This document shows positions 53,545 to 62,573 of a stretch of 64,000 nt of DNA, piece by piece. Position 1 is the first letter of the stretch. The number at the start of each line of letters is the position of its first letter. The DNA is from Candidatus Rifleibacteriota bacterium (lineage in GTDB: Bacteria; Riflebacteria; Ozemobacteria; Ozemobacterales; Ozemobacteraceae). Location of the stretch: NCBI GenBank assembly GCA_029564115.1, contig JAKQQP010000533.1:1-64000 (forward strand). Reading direction: 5' to 3'. The position numbers and the translations under genes were made by a program. The notes under the pieces are model-generated. The model did not search any database. It saw only the letters and a list, made by a program, of their open reading frames with translations, and was not told the origin of the DNA.

Positions 53545-53553
53545 ATTTTACCA
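53545..53553 (-). promoter_or_regulatory. Extended -10 promoter candidate for the HD-GYP regulator
   Basis: Minus strand TGGTAAAAT, 5 of 6 matches in the -10 plus TGn. A TTGACG lies 21 bp upstream, too far for a normal spacer. Leader of about 35 bases. Confidence 0.45.
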
Positions 53554-53684
53554 GAAAAACCGCTGGCCCTGCGTCAAAATTTTCCTCTCCCTGAAATACG
53601 AGAAAGAAACCCGCATTAGCCGAAAATTCATTGAATGCTGTATCAGCAAATTTTCATTTTTGCCCTGCAGGAATCTATAATCTG

Positions 53685-53713
53685 TTGAACCTTGCAGGAT
53701 TGCCTGCTAGAAT
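53685..53713 (+). promoter_or_regulatory. Sigma70-like promoter for the hybrid kinase
   Basis: TTGAAC (53685-53690), 17-bp spacer, TAGAAT (53708-53713). The predicted start near 53720 gives a leader of about 42 bases. Confidence 0.65.
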
Positions 53714-53761
53714 AAAACAGTAACAAAAATACGAATTAACTTATTAAACAGGACTTTGAGA

Positions 53762-56443
53762 ATGAAACGTTCAAGGCGACCACGTTTTTTGACCGGCTTT
53801 TGCGCCCCAATAATCGGGCTGACAACTATTTTTATCCTGTTTTTATCTGCTGTCAACTGTTTTGCGGCCCAGTCGTCTTCGGGCTTGACACCAGTAAGAC
53901 TGCAGCTCAAATGGAAGCATCAGTTTCAGTTCGCAGGTTATTATGCGGCAGTTAAAAAGGGGTTTTACCGTGAAGCCGGGCTCGATGTAACGCTGATCGA
54001 AGCCCCAGAGACTGGTGAACCAGCCCTGGAAGTAATTAAAGGGGAAGCCGAATTTGGCACTACAGGCCCTGATATACTTTTACAGAGGGCTTTTGGGCAC
54101 CCGGTCGTCGCCCTTGCCGTATTTTTTCAACATTCGCCAATGGTTCTGGTTGCCCGGAAAGATTCAGGTATCAACAGCCTTCACGATCTGGCCGGCAAAA
54201 AAGTCATGATAGAACCAGCCGCCGCCGAAATAGCCGCATACTTCAAGGCGGAAAGCCTGGCCACCGCCTCCATCACGATCCTGCCTCACTCGCATACCCA
54301 CGAAGACTTCGTCAGCGGCAGAGTAGACGCGATATCGGCCTACAGCAGCGATGAGCTTTTCCCAATTGCCCAGAGCGGCTGCGAATTCATCACGTTTAAC
54401 CCCAGGTCAGCCGGAGTAGACTTCTATGGTGACCTGCTTTTCACGACTGAACAGCATATAAAAAACAACCCTCAACAGGTTGCAGCCTTTGTCGAAGCCT
54501 CAAAAAAAGGCTGGAGATATGCCCTCGCCCACCCCGAAGAAATAGTCGATCTGATTCTGACAGAATATTCACAACGCCACAGCCGCGAGCACCTGCTTTT
54601 TGAAGCTCACGAGACTCAGCGCCTGGTCTTTGCCGAAATCGTCGAAGTCGGCTACATGAACCCCGGGCGCTGGCGCTATATCGCCGACACCTACGCCAAT
54701 CTCAACATGATACCGCGCAATTTCGACCTGACAGGCTTCGTTTACGACCCCGAACCAGAAATAGACTTTAAAAGACTTCTGAACCTTGCAGCCGTACTGC
54801 TTGTGGTCATCATCATAGTTTTCAATATATCACTCTCACATCTGGTCAAAAAACGAACACTCCAGCTTTCCATTGCCAAAGAAGCGGCAGAAGCCGCCAA
54901 CAAGGCCAAGTCGCAGTTCCTGGCCAACATGAGCCACGAGCTGCGCACACCGCTCAACGGGGTTATCGGCTTTACCGAACTGCTGGTCAACTCACCCCTG
55001 GAACAAACACAGCGCCAGTATGCCCAGAATGCGAACATCTCTGCCCATGCCCTGCTTGGCATCATCAACAACATTCTTGATTTTTCTAAAATAGAAGCAG
55101 GAAAAATAGACCTGGACACACTCAAAACAGACCTGATCAAACTGCTCGAGCAATCCATTTCGATCATCAGATGTCAGGCCGAAAAAAAACGACTTGAGCT
55201 GCTTCTCAATATTCCGCCAGAAACCCCCAGATATATCTATATCGACCCGACGCGACTGGGGCAGATCATCATCAATCTCCTCGGTAACTCGGCAAAATTC
55301 ACCGAAAGAGGCCAGATAGAACTGCGGGTCGAATTTAAAGCCGGCTCTGATAACCGCGGGCAATTCAAATTCTTTGTCAGAGACACGGGAGTCGGCATTC
55401 TCGAACAAGACCGCCAGAACATATTCAAAGAGTTTACCCAGGCAGATAACTCAACCACCAGAAGATACGGCGGTACAGGCCTCGGCCTCTCAATTTCAAA
55501 GACCCTTGTCGAGAAAATGGGCGGAAGCATCGATTTCGTTTCTGAGCAAGGCAATGGCAGTACATTCTTCTTCACTCTCGACTGCCGCTTCGAACACGGA
55601 GACCCGCCCAGAATCGAAGAATTGCAAAGCATCAGCAACCTGCTTCTGGTCGATGACAACGTTGACAACCTGATGATTCTGCAAAGAACTCTGCAAAGCT
55701 GGAACCTTGAATCTGAAACCGTAGAGTCGGGCAATGAAGCGCTGGCACTACTTGACAGCGGTAAAAACTACGACGTCATCATCATCGATTACATGATGCC
55801 CGAAATGGATGGTATAGAAACGATCAGACAGATCCGCAGCCGTTTTGAAGCCTCAACCGCAAAGCAACCGATCATTCTGCTCTACAGCTCAATCGATAAC
55901 GCCAATATCCAGGAAGACTGCCAGAAACTGGACGTCAACCTGAAGCTTGTCAAGCCCGTCAGAGCTGAAGCTTTGCTTGGCTGCCTCTGCCAGTTGAAAA
56001 ACCAGGAAAAACCACGTCCAAAACAGATATTGCGCCCGGAAAAGCCCGCCAGTGAAGTAAAAAACAGTCCAAGAATCATGGTCGTCGAAGACGTAGCAAT
56101 GAACAGAATTCTCGTCTGTGAGCTCATCAGGAAGCTCATCCCCGATGCGGTGGTTTTTGAGGCTTTAAACGGCAAAGAAGCCATCGAAACCTATATCAAC
56201 GAAAAGGTAGATTTGATTTTCATGGATATTCAAATGCCGGTACTCGATGGCTACGCTGCCAGCCGTGAAATCAGACGTATCGAAAGCGAAACCGGCAACA
56301 GAAGCCCGATCATTGCCCTGACTGCCAGTGCCGTCAAAGGCGAATACGAAAAGTGCATTCAGGCCGGCATGGATGAATTCATAACCAAGCCCGTAGACCC
56401 CCACAACTTCAACAGAATCTTCCAGAAATATCTTAAAAGATAA
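53762..56443 (+). CDS. Hybrid histidine kinase with an NMT1/THI5-like periplasmic sensor
   Basis: 893 residues. Start ATG at 53762, 8 bases after AGGA. A TTG at 53756 would be too close. A membrane segment ([15 protein letters not shown]) is followed by a periplasmic NMT1/THI5-like binding domain (about 40-320: [33 protein letters not shown]) and a second membrane segment (about 338-360). The kinase core has an H box with [10 protein letters not shown], an N box [10 protein letters not shown], and G boxes DTGVGI and GGTGLGLSI. Two receiver domains follow, with Asp in [13 protein letters not shown] and [13 protein letters not shown]. The sensor probably binds a pyrimidine- or sulfonate-like small molecule. 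The divergent HD-GYP regulator may be its partner. Confidence 0.9.
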   Translation: MKRSRRPRFLTGFCAPIIGLTTIFILFLSAVNCFAAQSSSGLTPVRLQLKWKHQFQFAGYYAAVKKGFYREAGLDVTLIEAPETGEPALEVIKGEAEFGTTGPDILLQRAFGHPVVALAVFFQHSPMVLVARKDSGINSLHDLAGKKVMIEPAAAEIAAYFKAESLATASITILPHSHTHEDFVSGRVDAISAYSSDELFPIAQSGCEFITFNPRSAGVDFYGDLLFTTEQHIKNNPQQVAAFVEASKKGWRYALAHPEEIVDLILTEYSQRHSREHLLFEAHETQRLVFAEIVEVGYMNPGRWRYIADTYANLNMIPRNFDLTGFVYDPEPEIDFKRLLNLAAVLLVVIIIVFNISLSHLVKKRTLQLSIAKEAAEAANKAKSQFLANMSHELRTPLNGVIGFTELLVNSPLEQTQRQYAQNANISAHALLGIINNILDFSKIEAGKIDLDTLKTDLIKLLEQSISIIRCQAEKKRLELLLNIPPETPRYIYIDPTRLGQIIINLLGNSAKFTERGQIELRVEFKAGSDNRGQFKFFVRDTGVGILEQDRQNIFKEFTQADNSTTRRYGGTGLGLSISKTLVEKMGGSIDFVSEQGNGSTFFFTLDCRFEHGDPPRIEELQSISNLLLVDDNVDNLMILQRTLQSWNLESETVESGNEALALLDSGKNYDVIIIDYMMPEMDGIETIRQIRSRFEASTAKQPIILLYSSIDNANIQEDCQKLDVNLKLVKPVRAEALLGCLCQLKNQEKPRPKQILRPEKPASEVKNSPRIMVVEDVAMNRILVCELIRKLIPDAVVFEALNGKEAIETYINEKVDLIFMDIQMPVLDGYAASREIRRIESETGNRSPIIALTASAVKGEYEKCIQAGMDEFITKPVDPHNFNRIFQKYLKR

Positions 56444-56453
56444 GCAGATACAG

Positions 56454-56500
56454 ATCGCCCCCGACGCTCTAACGATAGCGCCGGGGGCGATTTATTTTTT
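56454..56500. terminator. Rho-independent terminator after the hybrid kinase
   Basis: ATCGCCCCCG (56454-56463) pairs with CGGGGGCGAT (56482-56491), with further pairing CGCT/AGCG inside, followed by TTATTTTTT. It lies 11 bp past the stop codon and 24 bp before the stop of the minus-strand gene at 56524. Confidence 0.9.
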
Positions 56501-56523
56501 ATGCAGAAGCTTAGTTCGTTTTA

Positions 56524-56907
56524 TCAGAGACTGCCGTGAACCTGCAAAAATTTCACTCTTTCGTTCAGAGAAATTTCTACCTGATAACCAAGGTCTCTGT
56601 AGGTTCCCTTGCTGGCTTTGTAGGATTCAACCACGGCTCTGGCGGCTTCAACTTCTTTGGCAGTTTCAATGCTGCTGATTTCGGTGGTGATGGTTTTCCA
56701 GGCTTCGCCCAGGCGTTTGTTCATTTCAGAAAACATCGGGTTTGTCCAGGGCTTGGGCATACCGGGGTGCATCAAATGATTCAGATATTCGCCGGCGTAA
56801 GCTGCGGTATCCATAGCTTTCGACAAATTAGAGGTGTTGAGAGCAAAAGAAGGAAGAGTCATTACCACGAGCAGAGCCACAAGAACCAGACGGACAACTT
56901 TATTCAT
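56524..56907 (-). CDS. Small exported helical protein behind a sigma54-type promoter
   Basis: 127 residues. Signal peptide LVLVALLVVMTLPSFA. The mature part is helical with no Cys: NTSNLSKAMDTAAYAGEYL, then a Pro-containing turn (HPGMPKPWTNP), then charged helices (TAKEVEAARAVVESYKAS). No family was recognised. AGGAG precedes the ATG at 56907. The promoter at 56948-56965 is an exact RpoN-type element, with a leader of about 31 bases, so the gene is probably switched on only with an activator of the NtrC type. Likely periplasmic; function unknown. Confidence 0.75.
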   Translation of the reverse strand: MNKVVRLVLVALLVVMTLPSFALNTSNLSKAMDTAAYAGEYLNHLMHPGMPKPWTNPMFSEMNKRLGEAWKTITTEISSIETAKEVEAARAVVESYKASKGTYRDLGYQVEISLNERVKFLQVHGSL

Positions 56908-56947
56908 TTATTCATCTCCTGATATTTTTTATCTGACGCCCTCGCTT

Positions 56948-56965
56948 AAGCAAAAGACGTGCCAA
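56948..56965 (-). promoter_or_regulatory. Sigma54-type (-24/-12) promoter, consensus match
   Basis: Minus strand TTGGCACGTCTTTTGCTT: TGGCACG-N4-TTGCT, the RpoN consensus. GG and GC are 12 bases apart. The predicted start near 56938 lies about 31 bases upstream of the ATG. Nearly the same element stands before the gene at 33651-33854. Confidence 0.75.
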
Positions 56966-57124
56966 CTGCAAAACTCTGCAGACATGCCTTTCTTCGCAAA
57001 AAACCAATAAACAGCTGTTAATTTTTCAACAGTGCATGCCATTTTTTTCAGCATCAACGGGCAACTTAAAACATCGACGCAGCCGCAAGCTTCACCACAA
57101 AACGGCCAGCTCAAATTTTACGTA

Positions 57125-57153
57125 TTGACTTTATAGACAAACTAACATAAAAT
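57125..57153 (+). promoter_or_regulatory. Sigma70-like promoter for the DUF2087 regulator
   Basis: TTGACT (57125-57130), 17-bp spacer, TAAAAT (57148-57153) in a very AT-rich stretch. The leader of about 40 bases has no clear ribosome binding site. Confidence 0.7.
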
Positions 57154-57198
57154 CTACTTATAAATAAATTTTTAATAAAAAATCTACAGAATTAACTT

Positions 57199-57960
57199 AT
57201 GAAACACAACATCGACTTTCTCGAGCTTCCGTTAAATGTGATTAAACAAGGCTATACAGAAGACACTAACTCACTTACCTGCCTGATTTGCGGGCGCGAA
57301 ATCGAAAAAGGCAGAATATACAAAGAGGGCGACAATCTTTATGAAGCCGGCTATTTCATGAAAGTGCACATCGGCCGCAATCATGGCTCGATATTTCATT
57401 ACCTGCTCGGGCTCGACAAAAAACTGACCGGGCTTTCAGAACACCAATGCGAGCTTCTCAAACGTTTCTACGCCGGCATCTCTGATCAGCAGATTCAAAA
57501 AGAGCTTCAGATCGGCAGCGTCTCGACAATCAGAAACCACCGTTTCGCCCTGAAAGAAAAAGAAAGGCAGGCCAGAATATTTATGACCATCATGGAACTG
57601 ATGAAAGAAAACGAAACCTCACGCCCCCGCTACGTACAGCCTCACGCAACCGCAACCATGATCGATGACCGCTACAAAATAACTCAGGACGAAAACGCAA
57701 AGCTCCTGAAAAAATACTTTCCCGATGGTCTCGACGGTTGCCTCACAACCTTTGCCCTCAAAGAAAAAAGCAAACTCGTGGTTTTGCGACATATCGCCTC
57801 AAAGATAGAACCCGGACGTATCTACACTGAAAAAGAAATTAACGGAATCTTAACCGCCATCTATCACGACCACGTCACCATCAGACGTTACCTCATCGAA
57901 TACGGTTTTCTCGATCGCAAACCAGACTGCAGCGCCTACTGGCTGCGCAGCAAAGACTGA
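57199..57960 (+). CDS. Transcriptional regulator with zinc-finger-like N-terminus, HTH and DUF2087
   Basis: 253 residues, soluble. The N-terminus has a Cys pair CLICGREIEKG and later His residues (KVHIGRNHGS), suggesting one zinc site. Residues about 78-118 form a LuxR-like helix-turn-helix (LSEHQCELLKRFYAGISDQQ, IGSVSTIRNHRFALKEKE). The C-terminal 85 residues match DUF2087 (LLKKYFPDGLDGCLTTFALK and RRYLIEYGFLDRKPDCSAYW), found in regulators where it follows a DNA-binding domain. It converges on the asr-linked operon with 9 bases between stops, so it may or may not control it. The start ATG at 57199 fits the promoter 46 bases upstream. Confidence 0.8.
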   Translation: MKHNIDFLELPLNVIKQGYTEDTNSLTCLICGREIEKGRIYKEGDNLYEAGYFMKVHIGRNHGSIFHYLLGLDKKLTGLSEHQCELLKRFYAGISDQQIQKELQIGSVSTIRNHRFALKEKERQARIFMTIMELMKENETSRPRYVQPHATATMIDDRYKITQDENAKLLKKYFPDGLDGCLTTFALKEKSKLVVLRHIASKIEPGRIYTEKEINGILTAIYHDHVTIRRYLIEYGFLDRKPDCSAYWLRSKD

Positions 57961-57969
57961 ACCGGCGGG

Positions 57970-58941
57970 TCAAATACGCGCCACAGCAAGAAACACCGCG
58001 TGCAGACTCGTAATGACCGTTACAAAGGCTGCACGCGCTTTTTCTGCGCTGAGCAAAGGCAGTCGGTAACCGATCTGACCAGAATGACACAGCGCAACAC
58101 AATCGCCACAAAGCGTGCATGAGTTTCCAACCCGTCTGGCCAGAATATTTTCGCGACTCAACGCCTCGTAACGGCAGACTTTCTGGCATTGCATGCAACC
58201 GCTGCAGCCGGTCGCGATTCTCATTCGCCACGGCGAAATTTTGCCGAGCCAGTTAGCAAGCAACCCTATTGGGCAAAAGCTTGTACAATGAACCATTGTC
58301 CCAAGCTTTCTCGACAACCCAAGCATCACAGCAACGCCGGTCAGCCCGAAAATACCGGCAAAGAGAAGGGCTGTCGCGGTTGCCACATTCAGAGCCCTCA
58401 ACAACAGTGTAACGACAACTACCACCATCAGCATGGCGATTCTGGCGCGTCGCCACCAGACAGGCAGCTCACCGATCGTGTTTCTGCTTCTGCTGCAAAG
58501 GTCATCCCAGGCTCCGATGTAACAAAGGTGACTGCACCAGGCCGGGCCCGCAACGAGTACAGTCGCGGTAAAAAGAATCAGCATAAAAAAATCACCGCCG
58601 CGATACAGGGGGCCGGCAATGATAAGAGCCGGAATCGGTAGATGCAGCTTGCCGGTCATCAGCATCTTTTCGAACCCGGCAAGCCCCATAACGAGCTGAG
58701 CGAAAAAAACTAACGAAAACAGCAACCAGATGCGCGGCCTCAGTCTGAGAGCATTATTTGCCTCAGAAAATTTGAACGCCAGCCAGCCGGCGTAAATGGT
58801 AAAAAACACCACCTGCAGCCAGCCTGCCCCCTGCCAGAATCTTTCGGCAAGCAACAGGGGTCTTGCTGGAACAACCTGTATTACCAGCAGAAGTACCCCG
58901 GTCAGCAGCGATGCCGCAACGGCGTTGAATCTTGCGCTCAT
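57970..58941 (-). CDS. NapH/CcoG-like membrane ferredoxin protein
   Basis: 323 residues with about six hydrophobic segments. Cys motifs: CSHLC near residue 137, CTSFCPIG near 224, then two 4Fe-4S sets, CSGCMQCQKVC and CTLCGDCVALCHSGQIG. The layout (membrane helices, CxxxCP pairs, two C-terminal ferredoxin sites) matches NapH, CcoG and YccM electron-transfer proteins. The ATG overlaps the end of the FNT gene by 4 bases, so it belongs to the asr operon. It may pass electrons from quinol to the sulfite reductase or act as an assembly factor. The exact route is unknown. Confidence 0.85.
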   Translation of the reverse strand: MSARFNAVAASLLTGVLLLVIQVVPARPLLLAERFWQGAGWLQVVFFTIYAGWLAFKFSEANNALRLRPRIWLLFSLVFFAQLVMGLAGFEKMLMTGKLHLPIPALIIAGPLYRGGDFFMLILFTATVLVAGPAWCSHLCYIGAWDDLCSRSRNTIGELPVWWRRARIAMLMVVVVVTLLLRALNVATATALLFAGIFGLTGVAVMLGLSRKLGTMVHCTSFCPIGLLANWLGKISPWRMRIATGCSGCMQCQKVCRYEALSRENILARRVGNSCTLCGDCVALCHSGQIGYRLPLLSAEKARAAFVTVITSLHAVFLAVARI

Positions 58942-59705
58942 GCGCGATTTTCGCGTCCCGCCAGGTAATAGCCTCCGCCAAGAATAATGGCGCCACCGAG
59001 CAGATTGCCAAGACCGACAACCCCAAGGTTATAAAAATAGCCGGCCAGCGTTACATCGCCACCGGGCGCGGCAAGCAGCCCGATAGTCAGCACCGTCATA
59101 TTGGCGATACTGTGCTCAAAGCCGCTGGTGATAAAGGCGAACAGACACCACCAGATCATAACCAGTTTTGCAGTTTCTTCTTTGAGTTTCAGGCCGCACA
59201 AAACAGCCAGACAAACGAGAATATTACACAAAAATCCCTGAAAGAACAGACTGACAAACGGAGCGGTCATTTTAGCCGCCGAAACCGATGCGGTGAAAGC
59301 GGCAGTGGCACCTGTCGCCCGGCCGGCCAGAAAAAACAGAACCGACACGAGAATACTGCCGGCCCAGTTCCCGAACCATGACCAGAGCCAGATTCGCCCG
59401 GTATCAGACCACCTGACTTTGCCGTCGAGACTGGCGGCACTCATGATCATGTTATTGCCGGTAAAAAGCTCAGAACCGGCCATTATGACCAGACTCAGAG
59501 CTATACCAAAGCTGGCGCCCATCAAAGTTTTCTGCAGCGGCTCAGAGGCCATCTGCCCGCCGATCGTCAGAATCAGAATGATGCCCAGCCCGACATACAG
59601 GCCGGCAAGCATCGAAAGAACGAAATAACGCAATCGGCCACCGTTAAGCAGCTCGACTTTCGCTGTCGCCAGCGCACTCATTTTTGCAAGCGTTTCCTGG
59701 TGCAT
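58938..59705 (-). CDS. FNT-family anion channel, probable hydrosulfide channel
   Basis: 255 residues, six membrane helices in the formate/nitrite transporter fold: YFVLSMLAGLYVGLGIILIL, FTGNNMIMSAA (first re-entrant loop), GFLCNILVCLAVLCG, FITSGFEHSIANM (second loop, with the conserved His in FEHSIANM) and GNLLGGAIILGGGYYLAG. In anaerobes an FNT3/HSC member next to asrABC exports HS-, the product of sulfite reduction. Here it follows asrC by 12 bases, which supports HS- over formate or nitrite. Nitrite cannot be fully excluded. The start at 59705 has AAGGCAGAGC upstream. Confidence 0.87.
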   Translation of the reverse strand: MHQETLAKMSALATAKVELLNGGRLRYFVLSMLAGLYVGLGIILILTIGGQMASEPLQKTLMGASFGIALSLVIMAGSELFTGNNMIMSAASLDGKVRWSDTGRIWLWSWFGNWAGSILVSVLFFLAGRATGATAAFTASVSAAKMTAPFVSLFFQGFLCNILVCLAVLCGLKLKEETAKLVMIWWCLFAFITSGFEHSIANMTVLTIGLLAAPGGDVTLAGYFYNLGVVGLGNLLGGAIILGGGYYLAGRENRA

Positions 59706-59717
59706 GCTCTGCCTTTC

Positions 59718-60722
59718 TTATTTGGGTGACTTCAGGTTTGCGTCATTCATGGTGTTGTAACCGGGCCACTGTATCGTTTTGGCAATGCGGGCCTCAGGGT
59801 TCAACACCACACCTGCGAGAACTTCATCTCTGAAGACGTTGAAACCGGTGCGATCGACGATGTAGCCAATATGTTCTTTGGGCAGACAACGCAGAATATA
59901 ACGATCGACATAAGCCATCGTATTGGCAATGACCTTAGTGACGACTTCTTCGGTGACGCGGTCAAGAAATGGCATCGCCAGTCTTGGGTTCTTTTTGCCG
60001 GTTCTGCCCATGATCAACAGGCGATAGAACTTGCCGGGTTTTCTTGTCCAGGCTGAGGTTGGACAGGCAAGCACACACTCGCCACAACCGATACAGCGTC
60101 TGTCATCGCGCAACACCTTGTTGCCGTTCATCTGCAGGGCTCCGGTGACTTTGCGCTGACAAGCCTTAACACAGGCCTCGCAACCGATGCACTGGTCATA
60201 CTCGTATTCGGGGATACACATGCCGATAACGCCGAAATCCTGCATGTGGGCTTTGATGCAATCATTTGGGCAACCTGTGATGGCAATCTTGGTATGAAAA
60301 TCGTTCGGGTAGACAACCGCTTCAATACGCTGGGCCAGCCCGGTTGTGTCGGTGTTGGCGAAGGGGCAGACGCGATTGCCGATGCAGGCCGAAATATTGC
60401 GCATACCGGCGGCAGGGTAACCGGCTGCCAGATTTTCGATAACTACGCCGTTGTCGATCTGAAATTCTTTGATCAGATTCTGCAGGGCAATGTTAACTTC
60501 AGCCATTTTTTCGAACGGAATATTCGGTATTTCGAAGCCCTGGCGTGTCGTGATATGCAGATTGCCATCGCCGAATTTTTCGGCAATTTTGGCGATTTCG
60601 GCAATCTGTGCCGCATTCAGATGCCCACCCGGCACTCTTATTCTGATTGCGGTATGGTTGCGACGTTTGGTAATACGAAAAGCGTTTTTGGCGACTTTTT
60701 TGCGATTCAAATCAAGTGACAT
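59718..60722 (-). CDS. asrC: Anaerobic sulfite reductase subunit C
   Basis: 334 residues from the ATG at 60722, preceded by AAGGGGGGGCTGC. The longer frame to 60836 is rejected. N-terminal nitrite/sulfite reductase half domain (VPGGHLNAAQIAEIAKIAE, ITTRQGFEIPNI), siroheme/4Fe-4S Cys in NRVCPFANT and GCPNDCIKAHMQDFGVIG, then two ferredoxin sites CIGCEACVKACQ and CIGCGECVLACP inserted before the C-terminal part. It binds siroheme and is the catalytic subunit that reduces sulfite to sulfide with six electrons. Length matches AsrC (about 337). Cytosolic. Confidence 0.92.
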   Translation of the reverse strand: MSLDLNRKKVAKNAFRITKRRNHTAIRIRVPGGHLNAAQIAEIAKIAEKFGDGNLHITTRQGFEIPNIPFEKMAEVNIALQNLIKEFQIDNGVVIENLAAGYPAAGMRNISACIGNRVCPFANTDTTGLAQRIEAVVYPNDFHTKIAITGCPNDCIKAHMQDFGVIGMCIPEYEYDQCIGCEACVKACQRKVTGALQMNGNKVLRDDRRCIGCGECVLACPTSAWTRKPGKFYRLLIMGRTGKKNPRLAMPFLDRVTEEVVTKVIANTMAYVDRYILRCLPKEHIGYIVDRTGFNVFRDEVLAGVVLNPEARIAKTIQWPGYNTMNDANLKSPK

Positions 60723-60733
60723 GCAGCCCCCCC

Positions 60734-61525
60734 TTAATCGATGAGAGTCGCAGCGTGCGACAGGTTCATTACCGGCCCTTCGACACAGACATAAGTCGAG
60801 TCGATTTTGCAGTGGCCGCATTTGCCAAGCCCGCATGACATAAGGCGTTCGAACGAAACCCAGATATCTTCGGTTTCAATACCAAGCAGCCTGAATTCGG
60901 CAGTACTGAACTTCATCATTACCGGCGGGCCAACGACAACAACCTGGTATTCATCTGTCAGATCGAGCTGCAGACGTTTGATGTGCTCGGTAACCAGGCC
61001 GGTTGCGCCATCCCAGCCTTCCTGGGGTTTATCGATGGTCAGAGTCAAGTCGCATTTTTTTTGCCATTCTTTTATTTCGTCGCCAAAAAGAATGCTTTCT
61101 TTCGACTTGAAGCCAAGAATGAGTCGCAAAGACTTAACCGGTAGTGATCCGGCCACAATCTGACTGATAAGAGGTCGAACCGGCGCGACCCCAGAACCAC
61201 CGGCAACGATGATCAGATTACTGTCACGAAACTTCTCGATCGGAAAGCCGACTCCGTAGGGGCCTCGAATAAAAAGGTTATCACCCACCCGCAGGTTCTG
61301 AATGGCGCCAGTCAAGCGCCCTACAGCACGAATAGTGAACTGCAGCCAGTCTTTGCCATAATTACTGATCGAAATTGGCGCTTCACCGATCTTCGGTAAA
61401 GAAACCTGAAAAAACTGCCCCGGAGTCATTTCTGGCGCAGCGTTTACAGTCATCGTAAATTCACAATCGCTCTCATGAACGATGCGAAGAATTTTTACAG
61501 GAAAAGGCAGATAAGGATTGGTCAT
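60734..61525 (-). CDS. asrB: Anaerobic sulfite reductase subunit B
   Basis: 263 residues, ferredoxin-NADP reductase-like. FAD-binding barrel (YLPFPVKILRIVHESDCEFT), FMN/FAD motif FSISNYG-like (ISISNYGKDWLQFTIRAVG), NAD-binding GGSGVAPVRPLI, and a C-terminal 2Fe-2S-like set SCGLGKCGHC then YVCVEGP. It takes electrons from NADH and passes them through AsrA to AsrC. Its ATG overlaps the end of asrA by 4 bases. Size matches AsrB (about 270). Confidence 0.92.
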   Translation of the reverse strand: MTNPYLPFPVKILRIVHESDCEFTMTVNAAPEMTPGQFFQVSLPKIGEAPISISNYGKDWLQFTIRAVGRLTGAIQNLRVGDNLFIRGPYGVGFPIEKFRDSNLIIVAGGSGVAPVRPLISQIVAGSLPVKSLRLILGFKSKESILFGDEIKEWQKKCDLTLTIDKPQEGWDGATGLVTEHIKRLQLDLTDEYQVVVVGPPVMMKFSTAEFRLLGIETEDIWVSFERLMSCGLGKCGHCKIDSTYVCVEGPVMNLSHAATLID

Positions 61526-62553
61526 TTTTCGCTACCGCCTTTCAGCTGGTCGTTCAGCTTGTTGATGCAATTTGAAAATGAGATATATTCGGGGCAAACA
61601 TCGTCGCAACGTCCGCAGCCCACGCACATATCAAAGCCGAAACGTTTGCGAAAGTCGTAAATCTTGTGAAAAGTTTTGAAACGCATGCGCTCACCTTTGT
61701 TCTTGCGAAACGAATGCCCGCCGGCCATATCGCTGAAGCCATCGAGATGGCAGCCATCCCAGACGCGCCGGCGTTCGCCGCATTGACGACTGTCTGCATA
61801 AAAAAGGTCGACAGTGCTGAAGCAGCTGCAGGTCACACAGGAAGTATTGCAACGACCACAGGCAATGCAGCGGCTGTCGTATTCTTCCCAGAATTTGTGG
61901 TTGAACATTTCGATCGGCATGGTTTCAACAGTTGGCAGAGCGACCTTCTTGTCATTTGCTTCCACGAATTCGGGCGAAAAATTGCAGTTGATACCGGTCT
62001 GAGCAAAAATACCAGCAAAACGCCCGTCTTTTACCTGAGCCTTGACACCTGAGCCTTCGAAACGCAGAGCCACGGCATAGTTATCGCTGCGATTCGATTG
62101 CATCGAAACGCAAAAACAATTCTCGAATGTTTCCCGGCATTCGATCATGAAAAAGTGCAGACGACGGCGGCGGCGCTCATAATAAGGGTCTACCCTGTCG
62201 CCGTTTTCGAGAAACATTTTGTCAAGCCGCGCAAACCCGTTGATATCGCACGGGCGCAACAAAACGACAACCTCGCCATCCTCTTTGAGAGCCGGTTCAG
62301 AGAACTCGTTCTCGTTGAAATGAAAAATGGTTTCATCAGCCGGGAATACCAAAGCCTTTGGCGAAAGACTGCTCTTCTCGCTCAGCTCAAGATCGGCAAA
62401 AGAATCGAGGGGCGCGTATTTGATCAGGTCGGTATCAGAAAAACGCCCCTTGCCTTTGAATCTTTTAGGGCCGTAAATGCGATAATTTTTGGCCAGTTCA
62501 GAAAAAACCAGATTAAACCCCTCAGAGTCATATGAAAAAGACTGCATAGTCAA
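61522..62553 (-). CDS. asrA: Anaerobic sulfite reductase subunit A
   Basis: 343 residues. The start is probably TTG at 62553 (GAGGAG eight bases upstream). ATG at 62547 is two codons later and also possible. GTG at 62577 lacks a site. N-terminal region unique to AsrA-like proteins (EGFNLVFSELAKNYRIYGPK, VLLRPCDINGFARLDKMFL), then Cys sets CIACGRCNTSCVTCSC and CVGCGRCDDVCPEY for two 4Fe-4S clusters. Electron-transfer subunit of the sulfite reductase. It is separated by 20 bases from the rubrerythrin-like gene. Confidence 0.9.
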   Translation of the reverse strand: MTMQSFSYDSEGFNLVFSELAKNYRIYGPKRFKGKGRFSDTDLIKYAPLDSFADLELSEKSSLSPKALVFPADETIFHFNENEFSEPALKEDGEVVVLLRPCDINGFARLDKMFLENGDRVDPYYERRRRRLHFFMIECRETFENCFCVSMQSNRSDNYAVALRFEGSGVKAQVKDGRFAGIFAQTGINCNFSPEFVEANDKKVALPTVETMPIEMFNHKFWEEYDSRCIACGRCNTSCVTCSCFSTVDLFYADSRQCGERRRVWDGCHLDGFSDMAGGHSFRKNKGERMRFKTFHKIYDFRKRFGFDMCVGCGRCDDVCPEYISFSNCINKLNDQLKGGSEK

Positions 62554-62573
62554 ATTGTTCTGCTCCTCTGTTG

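Noticed and set aside
56929..57114. 61-codon Cys-containing ORF on the minus strand
   Set aside because: It overlaps the sigma54 promoter of the gene at 56524, with no ribosome binding site and a composition unlike its neighbours.
59718..60836. 372-codon version of asrC
   Set aside because: The extra 38 residues lie inside asrB and have no ribosome binding site. The G-run directly precedes ATG 60722.
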